This document shows, one piece after another, positions 38,373 to 47,169 of a stretch of 64,000 nucleotides of DNA. The notes beneath the pieces are model-generated. The model was not told where the DNA came from, did no database searches, and saw only the letters and a list, made by a program, of their open reading frames with translations. The position numbers and the translations under genes were made by a program. Every line of letters starts with the position of its first letter. The first letter of the stretch is position 1. Source of the stretch: Pseudoalteromonas sp. SMS1 (GTDB taxonomy: Bacteria; Pseudomonadota; Gammaproteobacteria; Enterobacterales; Alteromonadaceae); contig NZ_JAKGBI010000003.1 of NCBI RefSeq assembly GCF_021530565.1, positions 310,001 through 374,000 on the forward strand. The letters run 5' to 3'.

Positions 38373-39184
38373 TTAGCGTTGCTTGAGTGCAAGTAGGTTG
38401 TTCATGCCGTAAAGGCCATAGATGTGCTGCATGGCTTCTTCGGTCGCGTGATTGACAGACTCAATCACCGAGTTTAAACCTGTACCGTCCACGGTGGTTC
38501 TAAATGGACGCTCAGCTGAAGGCGTTTGTAGCAAACGAAGTATCGCGGTCAGCCACCATTTGTGGACTTGGCGCATCCTCTGCATCATGCCCTTGTTCTG
38601 TGCCTGCCCACATTTGCTCTGGCGCATCTGCTAATTCGCCATAACTTTGGGTCACTTGTGTATCGCTAGACCTTAATAAGTTTGCACCAAAGTCAGTGCC
38701 AAACCCTCCGGGTTGAACAATGAGAGATTGAATACCGAATTGCGAAAGCTCTACACGATAGTTTTCTGCTAGGCCTTCAACAGCATGCTTAGTCGCGTTA
38801 TAAGCGCCAAGGAAGGGTAAAACAAACTGCCCGTGTCATTCTTTGTACACCAAACACATTGATATCAAATACACGTTTAAGGTCTTCGATATTAAAACTT
38901 TCTTGCCATCCCAGTGTACCCACGCCTGCGTTATTGATGAGCACATCGATTTGGTCTGTCTGCGACAGTGCCAACTCAACACCAGCTGCCACACTGTGAT
39001 CGTCGGTCACATCTATGTCGATAATTTTAACCCCTTTTGCTTTAAGCTCGTGAGCAATTGACGCATTGCGCCCTTTCGGGTCGCGCATAGTGCCAATAAC
39101 TTGATAGCCAGCCGCAATTAAGGTGTTTGCAATTAAATAGCCAAAGCCACTGTTGGAACCGGTTACTAATACTGTTTGTGTCAT
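38373..39184 (-). pseudogene. SDR-family oxidoreductase, disrupted by internal deletion and frameshift
   Basis: The first 120 codons from ATG 39184 (GGAG 7 nt upstream) give an SDR N-terminus with TGSNSGFGYLIA and NNAGVGTLGW. At about 38820-38825 the frame breaks. After RMTRA it should continue through the catalytic-Ser strand, but that segment of roughly 20 residues is missing, and the frame resumes shifted as FVLPFLGAYNATKHAVEGLAEN. A second break near 38550 is one extra C (GACCGCG); the third frame then gives AILRLLQTPSAERPF and a normal C-terminus to 38373. The enzyme would lack its active-site Ser and be inactive. It was co-transcribed with the DJ-1 gene upstream. Confidence 0.85.
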
Positions 39185-39224
39185 GATTTACTCCAAAAAT
39201 GATGTGATAAAAAGGGTGTGTGGG

Positions 39225-40019
39225 TTAGTCCAGCTTTGCGAGTAACGCTTTGGCGACACCCACAGAGGATTTATTATTTTGGTCAGTGATGAGTTCTCGG
39301 CCGATCACGATATGGGGCTGCCAATCTTGTTCTGCGCGAGAGTATTGGCCACCAGCTTTGGTAAGTGCATCTTGTGGCCAATAAAAGAGTTCATCACCTC
39401 CTAAGTAATACTTTGTCGCAACAGCTTCTTCTGAGTTGCTAAAAGTAGTCATTTTATAGCCATCGTATACCCAACCCTGAGCGGCTTTGGCCTTGCCGTT
39501 TGATTTCATTTGCTGTTCGAACTGCTGTGCATTTGGTAAAGCTGAGAGTAGTGCCACAGGGCCATGGCAAACGAGCCCCGTAGGTTTTTGCTTGGCATTA
39601 AAGTGGCGTAAAAACTGACCGAGCTGTTCATTACTGACTAAGTCGCCAAGAGGAGCATGGCCGCCGGGGACAAATACGGCATCAAACTGTCCAATGCCGA
39701 TTTGCTCGATACGAGAGAAGCTCACAACGGGGCTATGTGTTTTATCGTCAATCATTAACTGATTAAAGAGCGCTTTGTGTGCAGCGTAGTTTTCTTGGCT
39801 TTCAGTTAAAAAGTGTTCGGGAGTATCAGACACAGGATCCAGCCTTGGCGCCATGCCCTTAGGTGATGCAAATGTGAGTGTATGGCCAGCTTCTAAAAAT
39901 AATTTGACCGGTTCCATTAACTCATTTAGATAGACACCTGTGTCGTAGTTTGAAGCATTTTTTAAAGTCATTTGTACGGTGTCCGACATCACTATTAATA
40001 TGTCGTCTGCTAGCGCCAA
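39225..40019 (-). CDS. DJ-1/PfpI-family protein, probably 5'-truncated
   Basis: The frame encodes a type 1 glutamine amidotransferase-like domain with FASPKG, VFVPGGHAPLGDL and the nucleophile Cys in GLVCHGPVALL. It begins LALADDILIVMSD; ALA-DD looks like the end of a signal peptide whose beginning is missing. The frame is closed by a stop just upstream, leaving only TTG 40019 or internal ATGs at 39989 and 39971, none with a ribosome-binding site and the last two cutting the first beta strand. The missing 5' end abuts the truncated LysR remnant at about 40018. It may no longer be expressed. Confidence 0.6.
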   Translation of the reverse strand: MALADDILIVMSDTVQMTLKNASNYDTGVYLNELMEPVKLFLEAGHTLTFASPKGMAPRLDPVSDTPEHFLTESQENYAAHKALFNQLMIDDKTHSPVVSFSRIEQIGIGQFDAVFVPGGHAPLGDLVSNEQLGQFLRHFNAKQKPTGLVCHGPVALLSALPNAQQFEQQMKSNGKAKAAQGWVYDGYKMTTFSNSEEAVATKYYLGGDELFYWPQDALTKAGGQYSRAEQDWQPHIVIGRELITDQNNKSSVGVAKALLAKLD

Positions 40020-40778
40020 TGGACTGGTTATCCGTCAAGGTAACCAGTTGGTATTGACCCCAAGGGCCGAAGCGCTTAAACCTCAACTTGAGCGTTGGTT
40101 GAATGATTTTGAAAAACACATTTTGTTTCAAGAGCAGTTTGATCCCGCAACGTCTTCTCGTGTTTTTTATATTGCAACCAGTGATTTAGTAGAGCAGATG
40201 CTTGCAGGACCTTTGCTGACTCACCTTAGCCGCATCGCGCCTAATACGCGGGTGGTATTTACGAAGTTAGATAAACGAGGCTTCGCCAGTCAGATAGAAA
40301 GTGGCGAGGTTGACTTTTCTATCAGTGTCATGGAGTCAAACCACCCGAGTCTAATGGTGACGACATTGTATCGGGATGAATTTGTTTCTATCGTTCGACA
40401 TGGACATCCACTTTTAAAGTCGTCTGATACCGTCCAAGCTTTTTGTCAGTATCCCCATATACTGGCGGCACAGGGAAAGACATTAAAGGGATGGTAGATG
40501 ATGCGCTGGCAGACGCCGGCCTAGCACGTATCGTGCAGTACAAAGTGGCAAACTTTTCGAGTGCCCCCTATATCGTGGAGGACAGTGATGCCATTTTTAC
40601 CGCACCGCGCAAATTTATCCACGCGGTTACATCTCGATTTAACGTGACGGAATTTGAAACGCCTTGTGCGATAAAAGGCTATGCGATGAAGCTCTATTGG
40701 AATATCAGGAATAAAGATGATCAGGCCATTAATTGGTTGAAAACACAAATAGTGTCTGTCACCGGAGCGCGCGTTTAG
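40018..40778 (+). pseudogene. LysR-family regulator remnant lacking the DNA-binding domain
   Basis: Reading from about 40018, GLVIRQGNQLVLTPRAEALKP matches the linker after the LysR helix-turn-helix. The first 50 or so residues, including the recognition helix, are absent. The effector domain is then continuous until GKTLKGW and a stop at 40497. Translation in another frame resumes GKDIKGMVDDALADAGLARIV and runs to 40778, so a single base is missing near 40480 (CAGGGAAAGAC). Two independent lesions mark it as dead. It was divergent from the DJ-1/SDR pair, which it probably regulated. Confidence 0.82.
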
Positions 40779-40873
40779 TTGAGCTACCCCGTTATGCGGT
40801 TGCTTAGCGCAATTTTCTTTTTAAGCGCAATGGGGTTAATTACTATCATTAAAAAATAAATAGGGAAAAGAAA

Positions 40874-41428
40874 ATGCGCACCATTTCTTTCTGTAGTTTG
40901 CTATTTTTAGCAGGCTGCACGAGTCATGTATCTGGACAGAAATTCGAACAGGCTAATTGGCGTTATGCGACAGATCCGCATGGCAGTCAGGCCATTTTAA
41001 ATGAACCATTGGTCCAAGATTCGCGTGTAAAAATTGCGTTTGATAGGGTCCCACGAGTGGATAAAGCTAACAACTCTTGGGTAGAGCTCATCTATGACAT
41101 CCCCGCTGGTAATTTGAAGGGTATATCGACCATTGAATTAACTTATCAAAGTGATAAACCATTGGTAATTAAGTTATCGCAAAAAGAATATGGTGGTGCG
41201 GGTGACAAAAGCTATGCCCATTATCAAGTTGTTTTGCCAACAGCCCTCAGCCCCACTTCTGAGCATGTGGATGTCACACGTTTTACACGCCCAGAGTGGA
41301 CACCTGTTTGGTCGGAAGATCACGGTGTCGTTAAATCCTCGGTTACCGCGTTATATTTTGTACCGGACTTGACGGACCAAGCTGGTGGTCACGCGCAGCT
41401 GACGATTCATAAATTGGTTTTGCGATAA
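40874..41428 (+). CDS. Hypothetical lipoprotein
   Basis: 184 residues. A lipoprotein signal with lipobox LFLAGC (Cys at residue 15). The mature part is rich in beta-strand pattern (WVELIYDIPAGNLKGISTIELTYQS; KLSQKEYGGAGDKSYAHYQVVLP; SSVTALYFVPDL) and resembles a jelly-roll or carbohydrate-binding-like fold, but I recognise no family. GGGAAAAG precedes the ATG. It ends next to a convergent LysR gene. It is probably anchored in the outer membrane; the function is unknown. Confidence 0.75.
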   Translation: MRTISFCSLLFLAGCTSHVSGQKFEQANWRYATDPHGSQAILNEPLVQDSRVKIAFDRVPRVDKANNSWVELIYDIPAGNLKGISTIELTYQSDKPLVIKLSQKEYGGAGDKSYAHYQVVLPTALSPTSEHVDVTRFTRPEWTPVWSEDHGVVKSSVTALYFVPDLTDQAGGHAQLTIHKLVLR

Positions 41429-42331
41429 TTAATGGTCTCCTAGCAGTAGCGCTTTCTGAGTGGTGAACAAGTCTACCAGCTGTGTTTTAAAGGCGCGGAT
41501 CCGCGCCACTTCTCTGGAGTCATGGTGTGACAGCATCCAAATATCAAAAGCAATGTCAGGCGTGCATTTGGGCACTCTGATCAGCCCAGCGGTTTTATCA
41601 CCGATAAAGCAAGGCAGGCGAGCAATGCCTAAACCGGATTTGGCGGCTTCGACTTGCATCGCTGAGTGGTTTAAACGACAAACCGTGCCTAAGTGTGCAA
41701 AAGGAGAAGTTTTAATCCACTCAGGAAAGCGTCCCAATTCTCCCCAACCGATGAGTTTAGCTAAGCTGTTTTCAGACCATGGGTCATGCGCGGTTAAGTA
41801 GGCTGGGGTGGCGTAGTAACAGGTGGCTATTTTTCCTACCATACGTCCAATTAAAGGTTCTGGTGGCATCTTATTATTGGGCAAAATACGCAATGCAATA
41901 TCGACATCTCGATCATTTAAATCAATGACCTGACTTGATAGCACAACTTCTACATCGATGTCAGGGTATGATTGACTAAAAGTGGTGATCATAGGCATCA
42001 GTAAATGGTTTGCAATGGCATCTGATGTGGTGACACGAATTGCCCCACTGAGTTGGGCATCCAACCCGTGTATCAGATTGTATGCGGTGCCAATGGTTGA
42101 CTCGGCTTGCTCTGCAAAATGCACTAAAGTTTCTCCTTGTTCCGTTAACGTGAATCCTGACACGTCCCTTTGAAACAATTTAGTCCCTAAACTTGACTCT
42201 AATTGGTCTATTCGTCGTGTAATGGTGGAATGACTCGTGCCTAACTGTTGCGCAGTTGCACGGGCACTGCCGCTTCTCACCATGGCCAAAAAATAATGCA
42301 GGTCCTGCCAATTGATGTTCGATTTTTGCAA
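41429..42331 (-). CDS. LysR-family transcriptional regulator
   Basis: 300 residues. An intact helix-turn-helix at the N-terminus (GSARATAQQLGTSHSTITRRIDQLESSLG), followed by an effector-binding domain (GAIRVTTSDAIANHLLMPMI). It is divergent from the SRPBCC gene with a gap under 100 nt, so autoregulation and control of that gene are likely. It ends one base after the lipoprotein stop. Confidence 0.92.
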   Translation of the reverse strand: MQKSNINWQDLHYFLAMVRSGSARATAQQLGTSHSTITRRIDQLESSLGTKLFQRDVSGFTLTEQGETLVHFAEQAESTIGTAYNLIHGLDAQLSGAIRVTTSDAIANHLLMPMITTFSQSYPDIDVEVVLSSQVIDLNDRDVDIALRILPNNKMPPEPLIGRMVGKIATCYYATPAYLTAHDPWSENSLAKLIGWGELGRFPEWIKTSPFAHLGTVCRLNHSAMQVEAAKSGLGIARLPCFIGDKTAGLIRVPKCTPDIAFDIWMLSHHDSREVARIRAFKTQLVDLFTTQKALLLGDH

Positions 42332-42429
42332 CGTGATGTTCCGTTATTATCTGTATCGTAACTTTTTTAGTCCATTTATAGTTACACCAAAGCGTGCCTT
42401 TGGCAATTAAATTAACAGTGGGTATCTAC

Positions 42430-42954
42430 ATGAACGTACATAATAAACAGACAATTAACGCACCTGTCTCACAGGTTTGGACAATCATCGCTGAAGAGTT
42501 TGCGACTGCTTATAAGTGGATGAGTGGTGTTGTACACAGCTATGAAATCAACCATGGACTCAAAGGCGAAACCCCCGTGGCTGGACGGGTATGCAATTTA
42601 GAGAATCACGACAATCCGTTTCATGCAGTGGAGAATATTCTTAGGTACGATGAAGCGGCGCGTACGCTAGTTTTTGAAGTAATCCCCGTCAAAGAGCGAG
42701 GGCCTCAATTGCCCATTGTGAAAAATAAAGTAACCATCAGATTAACTTCAACTGCTGATGGGAACACCCTAATACATTGGCATAGTCAAGTGACTCTAAA
42801 GCTTGTCGGCAAGCTACTTTACCCCATATTAAAGCTTGGTTTGTATAAAGCGTTTGCAAATATTTTGTTAGATTTAAAGGTGTTTGTGGAAACAGGCTAT
42901 CCGAGCCAGCGAAAAGTTAACTCAGATAAAAAGTTACATGCTATTGCGCCGTAA
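42430..42954 (+). CDS. SRPBCC-family (START/polyketide cyclase-like) protein
   Basis: 174 residues from ATG 42430 (MNVHNKQTINAPVSQVWTII). The opening strand with INAPVSQVW is the hallmark of the SRPBCC fold, a hydrophobic-ligand cavity. TIRLTSTADGNTLIHWHSQVTLK is the usual second half. The ligand and role are unknown. The divergent LysR gene suggests inducible expression. Confidence 0.8.
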   Translation: MNVHNKQTINAPVSQVWTIIAEEFATAYKWMSGVVHSYEINHGLKGETPVAGRVCNLENHDNPFHAVENILRYDEAARTLVFEVIPVKERGPQLPIVKNKVTIRLTSTADGNTLIHWHSQVTLKLVGKLLYPILKLGLYKAFANILLDLKVFVETGYPSQRKVNSDKKLHAIAP

Positions 42955-43232
42955 GGCACAAGAATGGGCGTGATTTCGCATATAAAGTGGCAAAGGTATA
43001 GGCAATATGCAAACCATTTCATAACTTAGGGTTGAAAATTCATTATTTTTGTCAATGATTAATAGACTAAGTACTTGCCGAAGTAACAAGCTGAGCTCAG
43101 TGGACATGTCCCTGCTTGACGGTGCACTGTCGAGATAAAATACAAGCCTATGCTTTTTGCTGTTAAGTCGTTGAGGGTTATGATTGATGTATTGCCTCCG
43201 CTTTGTGTTACGCAGAAAATAGTTGGGCGATA

Positions 43233-45656
43233 ATGAGCATAAAGTATCGTCCAACCCCTTGGTTTTTGCCCGCAGTGTCTGCCTTTTTAGTGCTGGCCAT
43301 TTTGCTCGTTTTTAGTATTCGAGAGCAATCTAAATTAATTGAAAAAGAGCTTTTTGAAATTAAGGAACAACGCGCGTGGCAGGCGAGTTTTATTGCTGAG
43401 CAAATTGAGCTGCGGCTACGTGATGCGTCAGCGTCATCCTATCGATTGGCCAATACCCTAGCCAAGCAGCTTGCACGGCGCACCAACACCTCTTCACAAG
43501 CATTAGCACGTATTGTTCAGCCTTATTCTGATGGCTCTATTCGAACGCGAAAATCCGATTTCGATGGCCTGACTCAAGCTGGGATTTTTGTACCTGCCGG
43601 CGTCTCCATGAGTGCAGAAAAGTCTCGCATACTGATGATTGCGAAGGAGACCGTGGAAGCATTTGGTCAAGGTGCATTATCGAGTCAGTTCTCCGACACC
43701 TGGTTTATGAATGAAGATGGGGGCATTGTCATTTATTGGCCGCAGGAGCCTGATTTTATCTTCAAAGCGCAACAAGGTTTTAGTTACATTAACAGCCACT
43801 GGCTTATTCCAAATGCTCCGCCACAGACGTATTGGACACCGTTGGTTCAAGATCCGGTCCCTCGGTTATTGATGTTGTCTGCGGTCACTCCAGTATACGT
43901 TGAAGGAGTTTGGCGTGGTGCGGTTGGCCACGACATCACGTTACAAAGCTTGCTTGATAACGCGCAGATACTAAACGGGCACCCGCAGAGTGAATTTATT
44001 TTACTCAATGATAAAAACAATATTGTGGCTTCTGATATCGACAAGTTGTTACAAAGTAGCGGGAATAAGCACTTGGTCACATCGCAATTGGCCAGTGATT
44101 GGCGCGATGCCTATCAAAAGTTGTGGTCACACAATGAGTCGTATTTGGTGCATAAACAGCGGTTATACACCATGTCTATCATTGACTCTCAGGGGTGGGT
44201 GCTGCTCACTTCAATGCCATTGCAACCGGCAATGGACAAAATAAAAAGCGCGTTTACGGCTTTGCAAACGATGGCCTTAGTTAGTATCGCGGCGGAAGTG
44301 ATGATATTAACGCTTTTATTTGCCTACTTTCATCGGCGCAATAAGGCATATGTGAAACATTTAAAAGATGCATCGCAGTCATTAGCAGAAGAAAAGCAAC
44401 GCTATGAGACCTTAGTGGATAAAATTCCTTCGATTGTTTATCGCTGCAAAAATGACAAGTACTGGACCATGCTTTACTTAAATGGCGCGGTGGAGTTTGC
44501 GACGGGTTATCAAGCCGATGATTTCATCAACAATAAATCATTGGCATTTGCTGATATTATTTATCCCGATGATCAAGGCATGGTGTGGCAGGTAATTCAA
44601 GAGGCCTTGGACACACAAGGTCGCTTTAAAGTGGTTTATCGTGTGATTCATCATGATGGCCATATTCGTTGGATGATAGAGCGGGGTGGGTACAGTGAGA
44701 ATCAGTTACATATCGAAGGGGTAATTACGGACATTACGGATCTCAAGGAAGCGGAACAAAAGCTCAAAGCATCCAATATGACCCTAGATGAGAAAGTCGC
44801 GCTGAAAACTGCTGAGCTGCAAAATACGAACCAAGCATTAACGGAAAAAACCGACAAGCTCCAAGACTCGTTACAGGCATTAAAGCAAACCCAACATGAA
44901 TTGATCGAGGCTGAAAAAATGGTGTCCATGACGAGCATGGTGGTTGGAATGGCACATGAAATCAATACGCCACTTGGCAATATTGCCACCGCCGAGACCA
45001 CAATAGCATCTAAAGTTGAACAGCTTTTGTATGCAATTGAACATGATCAGCTTAAAAAATCTGAGCTATTAGCCAGTCTAGACGTGATCCAATTGAGTCT
45101 TGTGTCTAATGACGCGAGCCTTAAAAAACTGCTGAGTTTAAGTGAGCGTTTTCAAAGTCTACATTATAGCCATGATGTAGAGCTCGAAAGAGGGGCATTT
45201 CAATTGGCGCCTTTAACGCTGCAAATTGTTGAAAAGTTTGCTGCGACGCTAGGAAGAAAGAACATCCAGTTGGATATTGATGTGAAAGCTGGGCTACTGT
45301 TATCCGGCTCGACAGAGGCCATCGATGAGGTATTAACAAAGTTAATTGAAAACTCGCTAAAACATGGTTTTGCATCCCAAGAAAGTGGTCATATTTGGCT
45401 AGAGGCACGCGAAGATGAACACCTCCAAGCGATTGTGATGACCTACCGCGATAATGGTAGCGGCATTGCGCCTAGTATTGAAGGGAATATTTTTATCCCT
45501 TTTGCATCCCAAGCACTCAACCAAGGAGGAGGGGGACTCGGGCTTAGCCGAGTCTATAACATTATTAAAACGGAATTTAATGGAAAAATTGAATTGCAAA
45601 CGCCTGTAGAACAAAATGGTGCTTGTTTTGTGATAACGCTGCCCATTGCGCAGTAA
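43233..45656 (+). CDS. dCache-PAS sensor histidine kinase (orphan)
   Basis: 807 residues from ATG 43233. Membrane helix 1 at about 11-30; a large periplasmic double-Cache region (about 35-340; DTWFMNEDGGIVIYWPQ, AVTPVYVEGVWRGAVGHDITL); helix 2 near 343-367; a PAS domain (about 395-510, PDDQGMVWQVI, HHDGHIRWMIE); a coiled coil; then HisKA with His575 (MAHEINTPLGN) and HATPase (NSLKHGF; DNGSGI; GGGLGLSRVYN). No receiver domain and no response regulator gene is adjacent, so its partner is elsewhere. The Cache domain suggests sensing small organic ligands. Confidence 0.92.
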   Translation: MSIKYRPTPWFLPAVSAFLVLAILLVFSIREQSKLIEKELFEIKEQRAWQASFIAEQIELRLRDASASSYRLANTLAKQLARRTNTSSQALARIVQPYSDGSIRTRKSDFDGLTQAGIFVPAGVSMSAEKSRILMIAKETVEAFGQGALSSQFSDTWFMNEDGGIVIYWPQEPDFIFKAQQGFSYINSHWLIPNAPPQTYWTPLVQDPVPRLLMLSAVTPVYVEGVWRGAVGHDITLQSLLDNAQILNGHPQSEFILLNDKNNIVASDIDKLLQSSGNKHLVTSQLASDWRDAYQKLWSHNESYLVHKQRLYTMSIIDSQGWVLLTSMPLQPAMDKIKSAFTALQTMALVSIAAEVMILTLLFAYFHRRNKAYVKHLKDASQSLAEEKQRYETLVDKIPSIVYRCKNDKYWTMLYLNGAVEFATGYQADDFINNKSLAFADIIYPDDQGMVWQVIQEALDTQGRFKVVYRVIHHDGHIRWMIERGGYSENQLHIEGVITDITDLKEAEQKLKASNMTLDEKVALKTAELQNTNQALTEKTDKLQDSLQALKQTQHELIEAEKMVSMTSMVVGMAHEINTPLGNIATAETTIASKVEQLLYAIEHDQLKKSELLASLDVIQLSLVSNDASLKKLLSLSERFQSLHYSHDVELERGAFQLAPLTLQIVEKFAATLGRKNIQLDIDVKAGLLLSGSTEAIDEVLTKLIENSLKHGFASQESGHIWLEAREDEHLQAIVMTYRDNGSGIAPSIEGNIFIPFASQALNQGGGGLGLSRVYNIIKTEFNGKIELQTPVEQNGACFVITLPIAQ

Positions 45657-45702
45657 CCGTATTGTAAGAGCGTGCGACGCTGATTTATCGGCGTTGTCAG
45701 GG

Positions 45703-46359
45703 TTATTTTTCTGCTTGTAGAAGCTGTTGGTATACCGCTAAAACATCCATCGGCTCAGCACGTGACGTGTAGTCCTCTTCTATAAATGCATATTGCACCG
45801 TGCCCGAAGTATCGACAATATAAGTGGCAGGGATTGGCAAAGCAAATTCTGTTCGTGCGGTCCGCTCCAAAAGATCCACCCCCCATTTTAACAGCACGGC
45901 TTTGAGTGCATCATTGATCTCATAAACTAACCCAAACTTCTCCATCACAGTAAAGTTGGGATCGAGTAATAGTGGAAAGCTGAGCGCGTTATCTAGTTGG
46001 ACCTGCTTGGTAAAGCTGAGGGTTTCACCCGATACTGCGATGAGGTTCGGCATGGACGGTTGTTCGGCAATAAGCTGCTCCCAAGCGCGTAGTTCAAGCA
46101 TACAATAAGGACACCACCCTCCACGAACAAAGGTAATGATCAGTGGCCGCTGTAACAGTGTGGTCAATGAGATCGCTTGTCCACTATTATCGTAGAGTGT
46201 GCCATCTGGCATTGGCTCAGAAACTTTGGGACTCGCTCTTAAAGTGCGCTGCTCTTGCAGGAGCGAAATGTTGCGACTGAGAGTCTCTAATATTTCTGGA
46301 GGTGCTGACTGTTCATAGGAATGTTTAAAGTCACTCAATGCTTGCGCCAGTGATGCCAT
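45703..46359 (-). CDS. AhpC/TSA-type thioredoxin-fold peroxidase-like protein
   Basis: 218 residues. After an N-terminal helical extension, a peroxiredoxin/redoxin domain shows FVRGGWCPYCMLELRAWEQL with CxxC at 83-86, then SFPLLLDPNFTVMEKFGLVYEI. The PxxxT/S-x-x-C context of classical AhpC is replaced by a thioredoxin-like CPYC, as in the alkyl hydroperoxide reductase/redoxin subfamily common in marine bacteria. It is probably cytoplasmic (no signal peptide) and involved in peroxide or thiol stress. Confidence 0.83.
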   Translation of the reverse strand: MASLAQALSDFKHSYEQSAPPEILETLSRNISLLQEQRTLRASPKVSEPMPDGTLYDNSGQAISLTTLLQRPLIITFVRGGWCPYCMLELRAWEQLIAEQPSMPNLIAVSGETLSFTKQVQLDNALSFPLLLDPNFTVMEKFGLVYEINDALKAVLLKWGVDLLERTARTEFALPIPATYIVDTSGTVQYAFIEEDYTSRAEPMDVLAVYQQLLQAEK

Positions 46360-46508
46360 AGGGGGTTCTCAGGTGTCATAAAAGTCTACTGTTAAGTGTA
46401 GAGTGCGCATCTTATTTCAACAACGTTGGTATAGATTGGCGATAAAACCCCATATACAAATGCACTGTGCTCCCTTATGCTAGTTTTCATTTGTGCTTAG
46501 GTATATCA

Positions 46509-47123
46509 ATGATTTTAAACTTCAAAGACCTTTCGCCAAATCGGATCTATCACACCTTGACCCAAACGGTTGTGCCAAGACCCATCGCATGGGTTTTATC
46601 AAAAAACACGCAAGGTACGCTGAATTTGGCGCCTTTTTCTTATTTTACCGCCATTAGCTCAGACCCGGCTATTTTAATGTACGCGGTCGGACAAAAGCCG
46701 TCGGGTGAATACAAAGATTCTGTAGTTAATGTAGAAGAAAATAATGAGCTGGTCATTCATATTGCGGACAGTGAGCTGGCGCATGACGTGACACAGTCAG
46801 CAGCAACTTTGCCAAACGACCAATCTGAACTCGATTTACTCGACCTTCGTTTAGTGGAATTTTCTGGCTTTGGTTTACCCAGAATTGAAAAAGCGAAAGT
46901 CGCCTTTGGTTGTAAACTCCATCAGGTCGTTGAAATGGGGGAATTGCCTATGAAGCTGGTCTTTGTTGAGGTGACACAGGCATACATCGACGATGAGATC
47001 ATTCAACTGGACGAAAAGGGCCGCAGTAAAGTGGATGCGCTTAAGCTAGATCCACTGGCGCGTCTTGGCGGTGCCGAATACGCTAACCTGAAAGCCGTGT
47101 TTAAGTCTGCACGGCCACAGTAA
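46509..47123 (+). CDS. Flavin reductase-like FMN-binding split-barrel protein
   Basis: 204 residues from ATG 46509 (TTAGG 7 nt upstream; earlier in-frame start at 46467 less likely). It has the flavoredoxin-like signature TQTVVPRPIAWVLSKN, LAPFSYFTAISSDPAILM and KDSVVNVEEN. Members bind FMN and reduce flavins or act in sulfite/aromatic oxidation; the precise role is unknown. It is convergent with the subtilase gene across a hairpin. Confidence 0.85.
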   Translation: MILNFKDLSPNRIYHTLTQTVVPRPIAWVLSKNTQGTLNLAPFSYFTAISSDPAILMYAVGQKPSGEYKDSVVNVEENNELVIHIADSELAHDVTQSAATLPNDQSELDLLDLRLVEFSGFGLPRIEKAKVAFGCKLHQVVEMGELPMKLVFVEVTQAYIDDEIIQLDEKGRSKVDALKLDPLARLGGAEYANLKAVFKSARPQ

Positions 47124-47136
47124 CCGTGCAGAGACA

Positions 47137-47161
47137 GTCAGGGGAGTGTATCCCCCCTGAC
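47137..47161. terminator. Hairpin between flavin reductase-like gene and subtilase gene
   Basis: A perfect 8-bp stem (GTCAGGGG / CCCCTGAC) with a 9-nt loop, in the 46-nt space between two convergent stops. No long T run. Confidence 0.45.
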
Positions 47162-47169
47162 AGCGTTAC

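Noticed and set aside
42934..43254. 106-codon minus-strand frame between the SRPBCC and kinase genes
   Set aside because: It overlaps both neighbours' ends, has unlikely composition and no start signal.
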